This document shows, one piece after another, positions 1-8,707 of a stretch of 64,000 nt of DNA (position 1 is its first letter; every line of letters begins with the position of its first letter). Origin of the DNA: Promicromonospora sp. AC04 (lineage in GTDB: Bacteria; Actinomycetota; Actinomycetes; Actinomycetales; Cellulomonadaceae); contig NZ_QBUG01000001.1 in the NCBI RefSeq assembly GCF_003058225.1, forward strand, positions 1 through 64,000, given 5' to 3'. The notes under the pieces were generated by a model, which was not told the origin of the DNA, searched no databases, and was given only the letters and a program-made list of their open reading frames with translations. A program made the translations under genes and the position numbers.

Positions 1-133
1 GTCAGCAAAGCCACACCCCGCAAAGGGCCAAACAATTTGGCATTGACTATCAAGCACACTGTTGAGTTCTCAAACAACCGACGCACACCGCCAGATCCGC
101 AACCATTCCGATCGCTTCACCGCCCGGGGCAGT
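1..133 (-). promoter_or_regulatory. pre-16S rRNA leader of an rRNA operon (16S gene off the left edge)
   Basis: Read on the minus strand, this stretch contains GTTTGAGAACTCAACAGTG (positions 57-75). That is the conserved box of the actinobacterial 16S leader and is used in antitermination and RNase III processing of pre-rRNA. It continues with the typical TGCCAAATTGTTTGGC segment, which can pair with the far side of 16S. No open frame here looks like a protein. The 16S gene should begin shortly beyond position 1. A 16S-23S spacer is the alternative, but spacers usually carry a different version of the box, and two promoters lie upstream here. Confidence 0.8.
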
Positions 134-139
134 TCCTCA

Positions 140-169
140 AACTTACCAGGCTCTTTCGGACTTTTCCAA
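140..169 (-). promoter_or_regulatory. candidate rRNA operon promoter P2
   Basis: The minus strand has TTGGAA (164-169), an 18-bp spacer and TAAGTT (140-145), followed by the rRNA leader. The -10 sits in a GGTAAGTTTGAG context common in Micrococcales rRNA promoters. The start point is predicted, not seen. Confidence 0.55.
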
Positions 170-339
170 ATCCCCGCCAGCCTGTCGGCCGGGAGAATTC
201 TTCGGGTATCCGAGTGAATTCTGGTTCCCATTTTCGCCACCGTCGGAAGCGTGAACTTCGACGATCTGCAGAGGTAGGGACGTCTCCCGGTAGCTCGCGG
301 CGCTAGCCGCTCCATCTACCTTCAGGAGGCAACCTCTGT

Positions 340-368
340 AACTTACCCTACCACGCTCCCCGGCGCAA
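340..368 (-). promoter_or_regulatory. candidate rRNA operon promoter P1
   Basis: TTGCGC (363-368), a 17-bp spacer and TAAGTT (340-345) lie on the minus strand about 200 bp upstream of P2. The same GGTAAGTT -10 context is repeated. Tandem promoters with matching -10 boxes are usual for rRNA operons. Nothing protein-like lies between 300 and 632. Confidence 0.5.
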
Positions 369-583
369 GCATCCTGGTCAGGATCGCTTCATCGGGGTGC
401 CGATCTGGCAAGCCCTCCCCAGTTCCGGAGCGCACGAGGCTGCTGCCAGATCTGAGTTGGTTTCCGCCCCGGGACCGGCCAGTCGCGCTTTTCGCGCTTC
501 CTGTCCGTGTCTCCCTGCCGGGCGAACAACCGGAACAGTACACAGCCACCGCCGCCACGCCAAATCGGCTTGCCAATGAGCCT

Positions 584-617
584 GCGTCCGGTGCTGCGCC
601 ATGGCATCACCGGACGC
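584..617 (-). terminator. hairpin downstream of glmS
   Basis: GCGTCCGGTG (584-593) pairs with CACCGGACGC (608-617) across a 14-nt loop, a 10-bp GC-rich stem starting 16 bp after the glmS stop. There is no clear U-tract, as is common in actinobacterial terminators. It separates glmS from the downstream rRNA promoters. Confidence 0.55.
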
Positions 618-632
618 TCAGCAGCGCGAACG

Positions 633-2456
633 TCACTCCACTGTGACCGACTTCGCCAGGTTCCGCGGCTTGTCGACGTCGTGCCCGAGCGCCAGCGCTG
701 CGTGGTAGGCCAGCAGCTGCAACGGCACGGTGAGGAGCAGCGGGTCGAGCTCCTTCTCGTTGCGGGGCACGTCGATCCGTTCCACCTTCAGCTCGCCCAG
801 GTCCACGCCGGCGTGCGTCACGACGACGAGGGGGCCGCCGCGGGCGGCGATCTCGTGCAGGGCGGCCACGTTGCGGTCGGTCAGCTCGTCGTCGGGCACG
901 ATCGCGACGGTCGGCACGTCGGACGAGATCAGTGCCAGCGGCCCGTGCTTCAGCTCGGACATCTGGTAGGCCTCGGCGTGCCGGTAGCTGATCTCCTTGA
1001 ACTTCTGCGCGCCCTCGCGCGCCACCGGGAACCCCCGGACCCGGCCCACGAAGAACAGGCTGTCGGCCGCCGCGAGCGCCTTGGCGGCCTGCACGATCCG
1101 CTCCTCGTCGTCGAGCACCTGCTCGATCTGGGCCGGCAGGCTCTGCAGCCCGTCGATCAGCCGGCGCCCGTCGGCGACGGAGAGGTCCCGCACTCGCCCG
1201 AGCTGGAGGGCGAGCAGTGCGAAGCCCACGAACATCGTGGTGAGCGCCTTGGTGGAGGCGACGGCGATCTCCGGCCCCGCATGCAGGTAGATCCCGCCGT
1301 CGCAGGCCCGGGCGACCGCGGAGCCGACCACGTTGACAAGTCCGATGACTCGGCCACCCTTGCGCTTGATCTCCTCCACGGCCAGCAGGGTGTCGATGGT
1401 CTCGCCGGACTGGCTCACCGCGACGTACAGGGTGTCCGGCTCGATGACGGGGCCGCGGTAGCGGAACTCGCTCGCGGCCTCGGCGTCGGCGGGGACGCGT
1501 GCGAGCTCCTCGATGAGCGAGGCGCCCATCTGCCCCACGTAGTACGCCGACCCGCAGCCCAGGATCTTGACGCGCCGGAAGGCACGCAACTCGCGGGCGT
1601 CCATGTCGAGTCCGCCCAGATGGGCGGTGGCGAACCGCTCGTCCAGGCGCCCGCGCAGCGTGCGCTCCACGCTGGCCGGCTGTTCGAGCATCTCGGTGTA
1701 CATGCGCGGGCGGCCGTCGATCTGACCGTGCTCGTAGGCGCTGGGGTCGACGTCGATCTCGCGGGCCGTGGTCTGCGTCTGCGTCAGGTCCCGGCGGAAC
1801 GTCGTGAAGCCCGACGCCGTGACGGTCGCCAGCTCGCCGTCGGCCAGGTGTGCGACCGTGGTGGTGTGGCGCACGAGCGCCGCGAGGTCGGAGGCCACGA
1901 ACATCTCCTTGTCCCCCACGCCGACCAGCAGCGGGCTGCCGTTGCGGGCCACCACTATCCGGTCCGGGAAGTCCGCGTGCACCACGGCCAGCCCGTAGGT
2001 CCCCACCACCGCGTCCAGCGCGTCGACGACCTTGCCCTCGAGCGTGTCGGCGTCGGACAGGGCGACGAGGTGGGCGAACACCTCGGTGTCTGTGTCGCTC
2101 ACGAGCGGTACGCCCTGATCCGTGAGCCGCGCGCGGAGCGCCGCGGCGTTGTCGATGATGCCGTTGTGCACCACCGCCACTGTGCCGCTCGCGTCGGTGT
2201 GCGGGTGGGCGTTGGCGTCCGTCGCGGGGCCGTGCGTGGCCCACCGGGTGTGGCCGATCCCCACCCGCCCGGGCATCCGCTTGGGCAGGATCTCGGCGAG
2301 GTCGCGGACCCGTCCGGCGCGTTTGCTCACCCGTAGCTGGGGGCCGACGACGGCGACTCCCGCTGAGTCGTATCCCCGGTGCTCCAGGCGGCCGAGTGCC
2401 TCCACGAGCAACGGGGCCGCGTTCTGGCCACCGACGTAACCGACGATTCCGCACAT
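633..2456 (-). CDS. glmS: glutamine--fructose-6-phosphate aminotransferase (isomerizing)
   Basis: This cytosolic enzyme makes glucosamine-6-phosphate from fructose-6-phosphate and glutamine, the first step to UDP-GlcNAc for peptidoglycan. The 607-aa protein has the usual family length. It begins MCGIVGYVG, so Cys2 is exposed as the N-terminal nucleophile of the glutaminase domain (about residues 1-220). Two SIS sugar-isomerase domains follow (about 285-430 and 460-600), and it ends with the conserved KSVTVE tail that carries the C-terminal active-site strand. The ATG is preceded by GGAGGAGCAGAATC, a good ribosome binding site. It is monocistronic or leads a short unit, with a hairpin just after the stop. 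Assignment is secure. Confidence 0.97.
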   Translation of the reverse strand: MCGIVGYVGGQNAAPLLVEALGRLEHRGYDSAGVAVVGPQLRVSKRAGRVRDLAEILPKRMPGRVGIGHTRWATHGPATDANAHPHTDASGTVAVVHNGIIDNAAALRARLTDQGVPLVSDTDTEVFAHLVALSDADTLEGKVVDALDAVVGTYGLAVVHADFPDRIVVARNGSPLLVGVGDKEMFVASDLAALVRHTTTVAHLADGELATVTASGFTTFRRDLTQTQTTAREIDVDPSAYEHGQIDGRPRMYTEMLEQPASVERTLRGRLDERFATAHLGGLDMDARELRAFRRVKILGCGSAYYVGQMGASLIEELARVPADAEAASEFRYRGPVIEPDTLYVAVSQSGETIDTLLAVEEIKRKGGRVIGLVNVVGSAVARACDGGIYLHAGPEIAVASTKALTTMFVGFALLALQLGRVRDLSVADGRRLIDGLQSLPAQIEQVLDDEERIVQAAKALAAADSLFFVGRVRGFPVAREGAQKFKEISYRHAEAYQMSELKHGPLALISSDVPTVAIVPDDELTDRNVAALHEIAARGGPLVVVTHAGVDLGELKVERIDVPRNEKELDPLLLTVPLQLLAYHAALALGHDVDKPRNLAKSVTVE

Positions 2457-2522
2457 GATTCTGCTCCTCCGAGGGAATGCATGGACCGGGCGGGTCGGGT
2501 CGACCCGCGCGGCTCGTCAGGC

Positions 2523-2786
2523 TCAGCCGTAGATCATCCGGCGCAGCTGACGCTCGCTGAGCTGCGGCGCCGCGACGACGCGGTGTCCCAGCTCGGCGGC
2601 TATGCGCGCGAAGATCTCGGGGTTTTTCGCCCCGTGGGCCTTCAGCTCAGCATGCCGCCGTCGGACGAAGTCCTCGACCGGTGTGGCGAAATAGGCCATC
2701 ACGTCGCCGATCACCCGCGCGGCCTCGGCGGGCGTGAGCCCCGTGGTCGCCGCCACGTGGGCGACGAGGTCGGAAGACGTCCTCAT
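2523..2786 (-). CDS. small conserved protein of unknown function
   Basis: The 87-aa soluble protein has no signal peptide or membrane segment. The N-terminal third (TTGLTPAEAARVIGDVMAYF) looks like a helix-turn-helix-type pair of helices. It is followed by a charged helix (VEDFVRRRHAEL) and a basic tail (SERQLRRMI). I do not recognise a named family. It lies between tyrS and glmS on the same strand, 66 bp before glmS. High-GC codon use and a protein-like composition support it as real. A hairpin or operator-like inverted repeat lies upstream at 2827-2846. A DNA- or RNA-binding role is only a guess from the helices and charge. Confidence 0.65.
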   Translation of the reverse strand: MRTSSDLVAHVAATTGLTPAEAARVIGDVMAYFATPVEDFVRRRHAELKAHGAKNPEIFARIAAELGHRVVAAPQLSERQLRRMIYG

Positions 2787-2826
2787 GTCTGAGAGAGTGA
2801 CCCATCCGGATCGCGAAGCGCAATTT

Positions 2827-2846
2827 CTTGCCCGGAATCGGGCAAG
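2827..2846 (-). promoter_or_regulatory. inverted repeat upstream of the 87-aa gene
   Basis: CTTGCCCG-gaat-CGGGCAAG is a perfect 8-bp inverted repeat 40 bp upstream of the small gene's ATG. It could be an operator or a short hairpin. It is distinct from the tyrS terminator at 2877-2912. Confidence 0.4.
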
Positions 2847-2876
2847 TCTCGGCTCGAAAGACGTCCGGGCAGACGA

Positions 2877-2912
2877 ACGGCGGCCGCCCGCTGGTCAGCA
2901 GGCGGCCGCCGT
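2877..2912 (-). terminator. tyrS terminator hairpin
   Basis: ACGGCGGCCGCC and GGCGGCCGCCGT form a perfect 12-bp stem with a 12-nt loop, starting 31 bp after the tyrS stop. It is very GC-rich with no U-run, the usual actinobacterial form. Confidence 0.7.
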
Positions 2913-2942
2913 CGTGCACCGGCGTGGCCGGTCAGCGGGAGG

Positions 2943-4211
2943 TCACTCCGAAGCCGCGACCGCCAGCGTCTTCTTGCCGCGGCGCAGCACCGCGTGCTTC
3001 CCGTGGAGCAGGTCCTCGGGGGCGAGCGCGGCGTCGTCGGACGTCACCTTCACGTTGTTCACGTAGGCGCCGCCCTCCGCGATCGCGCGCCGCGCGGCGC
3101 CCTTGGACGCCACGAGCCCCGAGCCCACCAGCAGGTCGGCGACCAGGTCGCCGGCCTTGGCCGTCACGCGCGGCAGCTCGGCCACCGCACCCGCGAGCGT
3201 CCGGGCGTCGAGGTCGTCGAGCGAGCCGCGGCCGAACAGCGCCTGGCTCGCCGCGATGACCGCCTCGGTCGCACCGGCGCCGTGCACCAGGGTGGTCACG
3301 TCACCCGCGAGCGCCTTCTGGGCCTCGCGTGCGAAGGGCCGCTCGGCCACCTCGCGCTCGAGCTCGGTGATCTCCTCGCGCGACCGGAACGTGAACACCT
3401 TGAGGTAGTTCACGACGTCGGCGTCGGCCTGGTTGAGCCAGAACTGGTAGAAGGCGTAGGGGCTGGTCATCTCCGGGTCGAGCCAGATGGAGCCGCCCTC
3501 GGACTTGCCGAACTTGGTCCCGTCGGCCTTGGTGATGAGCGGCGTCGTGAGCGCGTGCGCGCTCACGCCCTCGGACTTGCGGATCAGCTCGACGCCGGCC
3601 AGCAGGTTGCCCCACTGGTCGTTGCCGCCGAGCTGCAGGGTGATGCCGTGCCGCTTGTACAGCTCGCGGTAGTCCATGCCCTGCAGCACCTGGTAGCTGA
3701 ACTCGGTGAAGCTGATGCCCTCGTCCGAGGCGAGCCGCCGGGCCACGATGTCCTTGGACAGCATGGTGCCCATCCGGAAGTGCTTGCCGATGTCGCGCAG
3801 GAACTCGATCGCGGACATCGGGGCGGTCCAGTCGAGGTTGTTCACCATGCGCGCGGCGTTGTCGCCCTCGAAGGACAGGTGCGGCTCGATCTGGGCGCGG
3901 ATGCGCTCCACCCAGCCGGCGACCACCTCGGGCGAGTTGAGCGTGCGCTCGCCGGAGTCGCGGGGGTCGCCGATGAGGCCCGTCGCGCCGCCGACCAGCA
4001 GGTAGGGCCGGTGGCCGGCGTCCTGCAGCCTGCGTGCCGTGAGGATCTGGACGAGGTTGCCGATGTGCAGCGACGGGGCCGTGGGGTCGAAGCCCACGTA
4101 ATAGTCCACGGTGCCCTCCGACAGTGCAGAACGCAGCGCGGCCTCGTCGGTGGACTGTGCCACCAGGCCTCGCCATTGCAGCTCGTCGAGGATGTCGGTC
4201 ACCGTGGTCAC
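2943..4211 (-). CDS. tyrS: tyrosine--tRNA ligase
   Basis: A class I aminoacyl-tRNA synthetase that charges tRNA-Tyr in the cytosol. The 422 aa match the bacterial TyrRS length. The HIGH-type motif is HIGN (about residues 49-52), the KMSKS-type loop is KFGKS (233-237), and GGNDQW with the YQVLQGMDY segment belongs to the tyrosine pocket. An S4 RNA-binding domain forms the C-terminal 65 residues and ends in a basic tail. It lies downstream of the arginine genes in the common actinobacterial order argH ... tyrS. A strong hairpin follows the stop. Confidence 0.97.
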   Translation of the reverse strand: MTTVTDILDELQWRGLVAQSTDEAALRSALSEGTVDYYVGFDPTAPSLHIGNLVQILTARRLQDAGHRPYLLVGGATGLIGDPRDSGERTLNSPEVVAGWVERIRAQIEPHLSFEGDNAARMVNNLDWTAPMSAIEFLRDIGKHFRMGTMLSKDIVARRLASDEGISFTEFSYQVLQGMDYRELYKRHGITLQLGGNDQWGNLLAGVELIRKSEGVSAHALTTPLITKADGTKFGKSEGGSIWLDPEMTSPYAFYQFWLNQADADVVNYLKVFTFRSREEITELEREVAERPFAREAQKALAGDVTTLVHGAGATEAVIAASQALFGRGSLDDLDARTLAGAVAELPRVTAKAGDLVADLLVGSGLVASKGAARRAIAEGGAYVNNVKVTSDDAALAPEDLLHGKHAVLRRGKKTLAVAASE

Positions 4212-4315
4212 TCCTTGTTCCGTGGGGCGCGGCCCGGGACGGGCCGCTCGGCGGGCTCGTCGGCCCGCTGGTCATAGTCTGCCCGACGGCGGTAGGGGAA
4301 CCCGCCTTTACGACG

Positions 4316-6022
4316 TCAGGGCCCGACGGCGCTGCCGCCGTCCGGGGTGGCGCGCACCATCACGATCGCGACGTCGTCGTCTGCGGTGGCCTCGAGCATG
4401 CCGGACAGGGCCGTCTGGACGACGGAGCCCAGGTCGGCGGTGTGGGTTCCCTCGAGGACCCTGGCGAGCTGGTCCAGGCGGGCACGCAGGCCGCTGTCCC
4501 GCGTCTCGATCAGCCCGTCGGTGTACAGCACCAGCGTGTCGCCGGGGCCGATGTCGACCGTGTGGTCCCGTCGTGGCGCGCCCGGGTCCATGCCGAGCAA
4601 CAGGTCGTTGCGGACCGCCAGGATCTCGGACCTGCCATCGGCGCGGACCACGATCGGGGGCGGATGGCCCGCACTGGACCACCGCACCGTGCGGAGCCGG
4701 CCCGGCCGTTGCCCGGGTGTCCGCTCGACGCGCGCCACGAGCGCGGTGGCCGTCGCCGCGCTCCCGAGGGCGAGCCCGTCGATGGCCGCGTCGACGCGTT
4801 GCAGCACCCGCGCGGGCGTCTCCTGGCTGTCGTACCCGATGGCCCGCACGAGGGCGCGGAGCTGACCCATCACGACCGCGGCACCGAGGTCGTGCCCGAT
4901 CACGTCGCCGATCACCACGAACGTGGAACCGTCACGCGTCGCGAACGCGTCGTACCAGTCGCCGCCGATGTCACGCTCGGCCGCGGCCGGCTGGTAGTGC
5001 ACGACCACCTCCAGGTCGTCGAACTTCGGCGGGTCGGTCAGCACGGCCCGCTGGAGCGCCAGCGACACCTCGGTGGCCCTGGCCCGCTCCTGCTCCGAGC
5101 GCAGGGCCCGGAGCCGCAGCGCGTCGTCGTGGGCGCGGCGGCGGACGACGTCGCGCAGCGCCGCGGCGACCGTCGTCGACATGACCACCATGAAGCGGGC
5201 GTAGTCCGCGTCCCACGGTCGCACCACGGTCGCGCGCAGGACGAGGACGGCGAGGACGCCGCTGCCGCGGTCCGACCGCACCGGCTTGACCACCATGCCG
5301 GGGACGACCTGGCGCCGACCGGAACGGAAGGCCCGGACGACGAGGTCCAGCTCGTCCGCCTCCCGGGCCTCCCCGGACTCCAGCACGACCTGGGGCCCGG
5401 TCACGCCGTAGACGGCCGCACGGGAGATGTCCGGGCACCCGGACAGCGCCTTGACCACGGGCAGGGCGAAGTTCCGCAGGTGCGTGAAGGTCGTCGGCAG
5501 GGCCGCCTGCACCTCGCCCAGCGCCGCCAGGCGCCTCTGGTTGACGACCTCGTGCGTCGTCTCGGTCGCGATGTCCAGCACGCCGACGATCCGGCCGTCG
5601 TCGTCCGACAGGGGGCTGTAGGAGAAGGTGAAGTAGGTCTCCTCGTCGTACCCGGACCGGTTCATCAGCAGGAACAGGTCACGGCTCAGCGTCGGCCGGC
5701 CCGTGGTCAGCACGGTGTCGAACAGCGGGCCGATCTCGTCCCAGATCTCGGCCCAGACCACCCGCGCGGGAGCGCCCTGTGCACCGGGATGCTTGTCCGT
5801 GCCGAGCATCTCCCGGTAGCCGTCGTTGTAGATCAGTGTCAGGTCCGGGCCCCAGACCATCATCACCGGGAACCGCGTCGAGAAGCACAGCCGGACGGCG
5901 TGGCGCAGCGACTGCGGCCACGTGCTCGGCGGACCCAGTGGCGTGGCATCCCACGCGACGGTCCGGGCCTCGCGGCCGACCGCGCTGCGCGCTGTCGCGT
6001 CCTCGAACCATTCCGCTCCCAC
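4316..6022 (-). CDS. PAS-GAF-PP2C (SpoIIE-type) serine phosphatase
   Basis: A probable sensor phosphatase of the partner-switching type (RsbU/RsbP-like), which dephosphorylates an anti-sigma-factor antagonist and so controls a stress sigma factor. In its 568 aa, an N-terminal PAS-like domain (about 25-165, with the WPQSLRHAVRLC and YFTFSYSPL segments) is followed by a GAF-like region (about 180-310). A PP2C/SpoIIE domain (about 345-560) carries GGDWYDAF, GDVIGHDLGAA and DTLVLYTDGLIE, which hold the metal-binding aspartates. It has no membrane segment. The GTG start has no Shine-Dalgarno, but TAGCAT lies 6 bp before it, so the mRNA may be leaderless. No anti-sigma factor gene lies beside it, so its target is elsewhere. 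Confidence 0.85.
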   Translation of the reverse strand: MGAEWFEDATARSAVGREARTVAWDATPLGPPSTWPQSLRHAVRLCFSTRFPVMMVWGPDLTLIYNDGYREMLGTDKHPGAQGAPARVVWAEIWDEIGPLFDTVLTTGRPTLSRDLFLLMNRSGYDEETYFTFSYSPLSDDDGRIVGVLDIATETTHEVVNQRRLAALGEVQAALPTTFTHLRNFALPVVKALSGCPDISRAAVYGVTGPQVVLESGEAREADELDLVVRAFRSGRRQVVPGMVVKPVRSDRGSGVLAVLVLRATVVRPWDADYARFMVVMSTTVAAALRDVVRRRAHDDALRLRALRSEQERARATEVSLALQRAVLTDPPKFDDLEVVVHYQPAAAERDIGGDWYDAFATRDGSTFVVIGDVIGHDLGAAVVMGQLRALVRAIGYDSQETPARVLQRVDAAIDGLALGSAATATALVARVERTPGQRPGRLRTVRWSSAGHPPPIVVRADGRSEILAVRNDLLLGMDPGAPRRDHTVDIGPGDTLVLYTDGLIETRDSGLRARLDQLARVLEGTHTADLGSVVQTALSGMLEATADDDVAIVMVRATPDGGSAVGP

Positions 6023-6179
6023 AAGCGAATGCTAACGACAGCAACGCGCCGAATCAGCGTCCGGCGTGGATGAGAAAACAGGTATCGCACCGATGAGTTC
6101 GGGTCAGGTCCGTCGTCGGACGTCGCATGGAAACGAAAATGCCTCAGCGTTCCGCCGGGACCTCAGGCAGGGTGGAACC

Positions 6180-7463
6180 GTGAGCGACGTCGAAATGCCG
6201 CGCTGGAAGCGGAACGTCGGGCTGTTCCTGGCCGGCCAGACCATCTCCCTGTTCGGGTCGATGGTGGTCATGTACGCGGTCATGTGGCACCTGACCATCG
6301 AGACGCAGTCCGGGTCCGTGCTCATGCTGAGCATCGTGTTCGGCATGCTGCCGCAGGCGTTCGTCTCGATCTTCGGCGGCGTGTGGGCGGACCGGCACCA
6401 CCGCAAGTTCCTGATCATGGGCTCGGACACGGTCATCGCGGTAGCGACCCTCGGGCTCGCCCTGCTCATGGTCAGCGGCGTCGACTCGCTGTGGGTCATC
6501 TACGCGGCCCTTGCCGTGCGGTCCGTGTTCGCGGGCATCCAGACACCTGCGGTCAGCGCGATGATCCCCCAGATCGCGCCCACCGATCAGCTCATGCGCG
6601 TCAACGGGATCTTCCAGTCGATCCAGTCCGGGATGATGCTGCTCGCCCCGGCGCTGGCCGCCGCGATCTACGCCTCGTTCGACATCGTCACCGTGTTCTT
6701 CGTGGACGTGGTGACCGCCCTGCTCGGTGTGGGGATGCTCGCGCTGGTCGCCGTACCGCGGCTGGTCCGGTCCGACGCCGGTGAGCCGGTCAGCTACTTC
6801 GGTGACCTCGTGGCAGGCGTGCGGTACATCCGGTCGAACGCGCCGATGCGGTGGCTCATCACCCTCTTCGCGCTGGTGATGTTCCTGGTCGGCGCACCGA
6901 GCTTCCTCACGCCGCTCATGGTGGCCCGCACGTTCGGCGACGAGGTGTGGAAGCTGACCGCCAACGAGCTGTTCTGGGGCGGCGGGATGCTGCTGGGCGG
7001 CATCATCATGGCGTCCGTCGGCCCCCGGATCACTCGCCGGGTCCGGCTCATGGTGGGGTCCGTGATCGCCACGGGCGTGCTGGTCGCCGGCCTGGGTGTG
7101 TCCACGAACATGTGGGTGTTCTTCTCGATCGGGCTGGTGATCGGCGTCATGTTCGCCGCGCTGAACACCCCGGCGATGACGATCATCCAGGAGCGCGTCG
7201 AGCCCGAGATGCAGGGGCGGGTCTTCGGCTTCGTCGGCATCGTCATGACGGTCGCCATGCCGCTGTCCATGGTGATCTTCGGCCCGCTGGCCGACCAGTT
7301 CTCCGTGGAGTCGCTGCTGATCCTGGCCGGCGTCCTGCTGGTCGCGGTGCTGGGCGCGATCCTCGCGTTCCCCGGGGCACGACGCTCGCTGGCGGAGGTC
7401 GACGCCGCTCCGGAGCCCGCGGCCGACTCGAAGGTGGACGCCGCGCCGGAGCACACCCGCTGA
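6180..7463 (+). CDS. MFS transporter (DHA3-type efflux family)
   Basis: An integral membrane exporter, probably proton-driven, of the major facilitator superfamily. The 427-aa protein has about 12 hydrophobic segments. It carries the loop 2-3 motif GGVWADRHHRKFLI, the shortened MFS signature, and SQ-type helices typical of the macrolide/enterobactin efflux branch. The substrate cannot be read from sequence. I chose the GTG at 6180 because GGTGG lies just upstream and the hydrophobic core starts shortly after; an in-frame ATG at 6195 is the alternative, and further upstream starts add a non-membrane leader. The C-terminus ends in an Ala/Pro-rich tail of about 30 residues with a repeated DAAPE motif. 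It is divergent from the PP2C gene. Confidence 0.85.
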   Translation: MSDVEMPRWKRNVGLFLAGQTISLFGSMVVMYAVMWHLTIETQSGSVLMLSIVFGMLPQAFVSIFGGVWADRHHRKFLIMGSDTVIAVATLGLALLMVSGVDSLWVIYAALAVRSVFAGIQTPAVSAMIPQIAPTDQLMRVNGIFQSIQSGMMLLAPALAAAIYASFDIVTVFFVDVVTALLGVGMLALVAVPRLVRSDAGEPVSYFGDLVAGVRYIRSNAPMRWLITLFALVMFLVGAPSFLTPLMVARTFGDEVWKLTANELFWGGGMLLGGIIMASVGPRITRRVRLMVGSVIATGVLVAGLGVSTNMWVFFSIGLVIGVMFAALNTPAMTIIQERVEPEMQGRVFGFVGIVMTVAMPLSMVIFGPLADQFSVESLLILAGVLLVAVLGAILAFPGARRSLAEVDAAPEPAADSKVDAAPEHTR

Positions 7464-7565
7464 CCGAGGCGTGCCGTGTGCCGGACAGCACATTCACCCG
7501 GCCCTGCCCGCGTGCCAGTATTGATGCGTCCCATAGACGGCAGCTCTGTGTCCCGGAAGGTCCCT

Positions 7566-8549
7566 GTGCCCACCCCCAAGATCTACGCCCTGCACGAGAA
7601 CCCCGAGTGGTTCCCTCCGTTCGCCGAGGCCTTCGCGGCCGAGGGCGTCGACTACGTGGAGTGGGTGCTGACCGACGGCGTGCTCGACCTCGACGAGGCG
7701 CCGCCCGAGGGCATCTTCTGGTCCCGCATCTCGGCGAGCAGCCACACGCGTGACCACGGCCTCACCAAGGACTACTCGCGCGCCGTGCTGTCCTGGCTGG
7801 AGGCGTACGGGCGCCGCACGGTCAACGGCCGCCGCGTGCTGGAGCTCGAGGTCAGCAAGGTGGACCAGCTCACCGCCCTGCGCGCCGCCGGGATCGACAC
7901 CCCGCGCACCGTGGCCGCCGTCGGGCGGGACCAGGTGCTGAAGGCCGCACAGGGTTTCCCCACCCCGTTCGTCACCAAGCACAACCAGGGCGGCAAGGGC
8001 CTGGGCGTGCGCAAGTTCGAGTCGTTCGACGACCTCGCCGACTACGTCGGGTCCGACGAGTACGAGGAGCCCGTTGACGGCATCACGCTGGTCCAGGAGT
8101 ACGTCGTCGCGGCCGACGGCGGCATCACGCGCGTCGAGATCGTCGGCGGTGAGATGGTCTACGCCGTCCGGGGCGACACCGAGCGCGGCGGGTTCCAGCT
8201 CTGCCCCGCCGACGCGTGCGTCATCGACCCGGAGACGGGCCGTCCGGTCCCGCCGGTCGGCGCGACCATCTCCATGGCACCCGACGAGGACTGGGGACTG
8301 TTCTCCGAGCGCGAGGGCTACGACGACCCGGTGGTCGCCAAGTACGTCGCGTTCACGAAGCGGCACGGCATCGAGGTGGCGGGCATCGAGAACATCCGGA
8401 CCGCCGACGGCCGCGTCCTGACGTACGACGTGAACACCAACACGAACTACAACAGCGACGTCGAGCAGGGCACCGCGAAGTCTGGCCCGCGCGAGATCGT
8501 GCGCCACCTGGCCCGCGTGCTGCGGGAGACGTACCCCGAAGCACGTTGA
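7566..8549 (+). CDS. ATP-grasp protein, RimK-like ligase
   Basis: A predicted carboxylate-amine ligase that uses ATP through the ATP-grasp fold. From the GTG at 7566 (GGAAGG, 5-bp spacing) the protein has 327 aa. The ATP-grasp part covers about residues 95-300: PFVTKHNQGGKGLGV is the nucleotide-binding loop, VQEYV follows, and YDVNTNTNYN holds the metal-binding Asn residues. RimK relatives add glutamate or other amino acids to protein C-termini or small molecules; the substrate here is unknown. An upstream in-frame ATG (7476) would add 30 residues that look non-coding. The gene stands alone and is followed by a long palindrome. Confidence 0.8.
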   Translation: MPTPKIYALHENPEWFPPFAEAFAAEGVDYVEWVLTDGVLDLDEAPPEGIFWSRISASSHTRDHGLTKDYSRAVLSWLEAYGRRTVNGRRVLELEVSKVDQLTALRAAGIDTPRTVAAVGRDQVLKAAQGFPTPFVTKHNQGGKGLGVRKFESFDDLADYVGSDEYEEPVDGITLVQEYVVAADGGITRVEIVGGEMVYAVRGDTERGGFQLCPADACVIDPETGRPVPPVGATISMAPDEDWGLFSEREGYDDPVVAKYVAFTKRHGIEVAGIENIRTADGRVLTYDVNTNTNYNSDVEQGTAKSGPREIVRHLARVLRETYPEAR

Positions 8550-8594
8550 GCACCGGCCCCCGAGCCCTGGTGCGGGCGGGTCCGGGGAGAGATC

Positions 8595-8659
8595 ACGCGA
8601 GTGGGGTGTGTTGCGCAGCGTAGACATCGTCTACGCAGAGCAACACACCCCACTCGCGT
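8595..8659. repeat. 65-bp near-perfect palindrome, intergenic
   Basis: Arms of 31 bp (ACGCGAGTGGGGTGTGTTGC... and its complement) flank a 3-nt centre. The only break is a 3-bp mismatch (GCA against TCT) 8 bp from the centre. It lies between the convergent ATP-grasp and membrane-protein genes, so it can act as a bidirectional terminator, but the stem is far longer than needed. The sequence is unlike the other palindromes in the window. Confidence 0.85.
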
Positions 8660-8707
8660 AACCGTTCCCCGACGGGGATGCGGCGTCAGCCCCGTCGGAC
8701 GGCTCGT

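Noticed and set aside
37-315. Small open frames in the left edge
   Set aside because: They lie within the rRNA promoter and leader, and have no ribosome binding site or protein-like composition.
607-2454. Long open frames (about 600 codons) overlapping glmS on both strands
   Set aside because: They are Arg/Pro/Gly/Ala-rich shadow frames produced by GC-biased third positions; glmS has all family motifs. The same holds for shadows over tyrS, argB-argJ, pheT and the ABC genes.
6066-6179. Longer MFS protein start
   Set aside because: The 38 added residues are polar and unlike MFS N-termini. GGTGG before GTG 6180 fits better.
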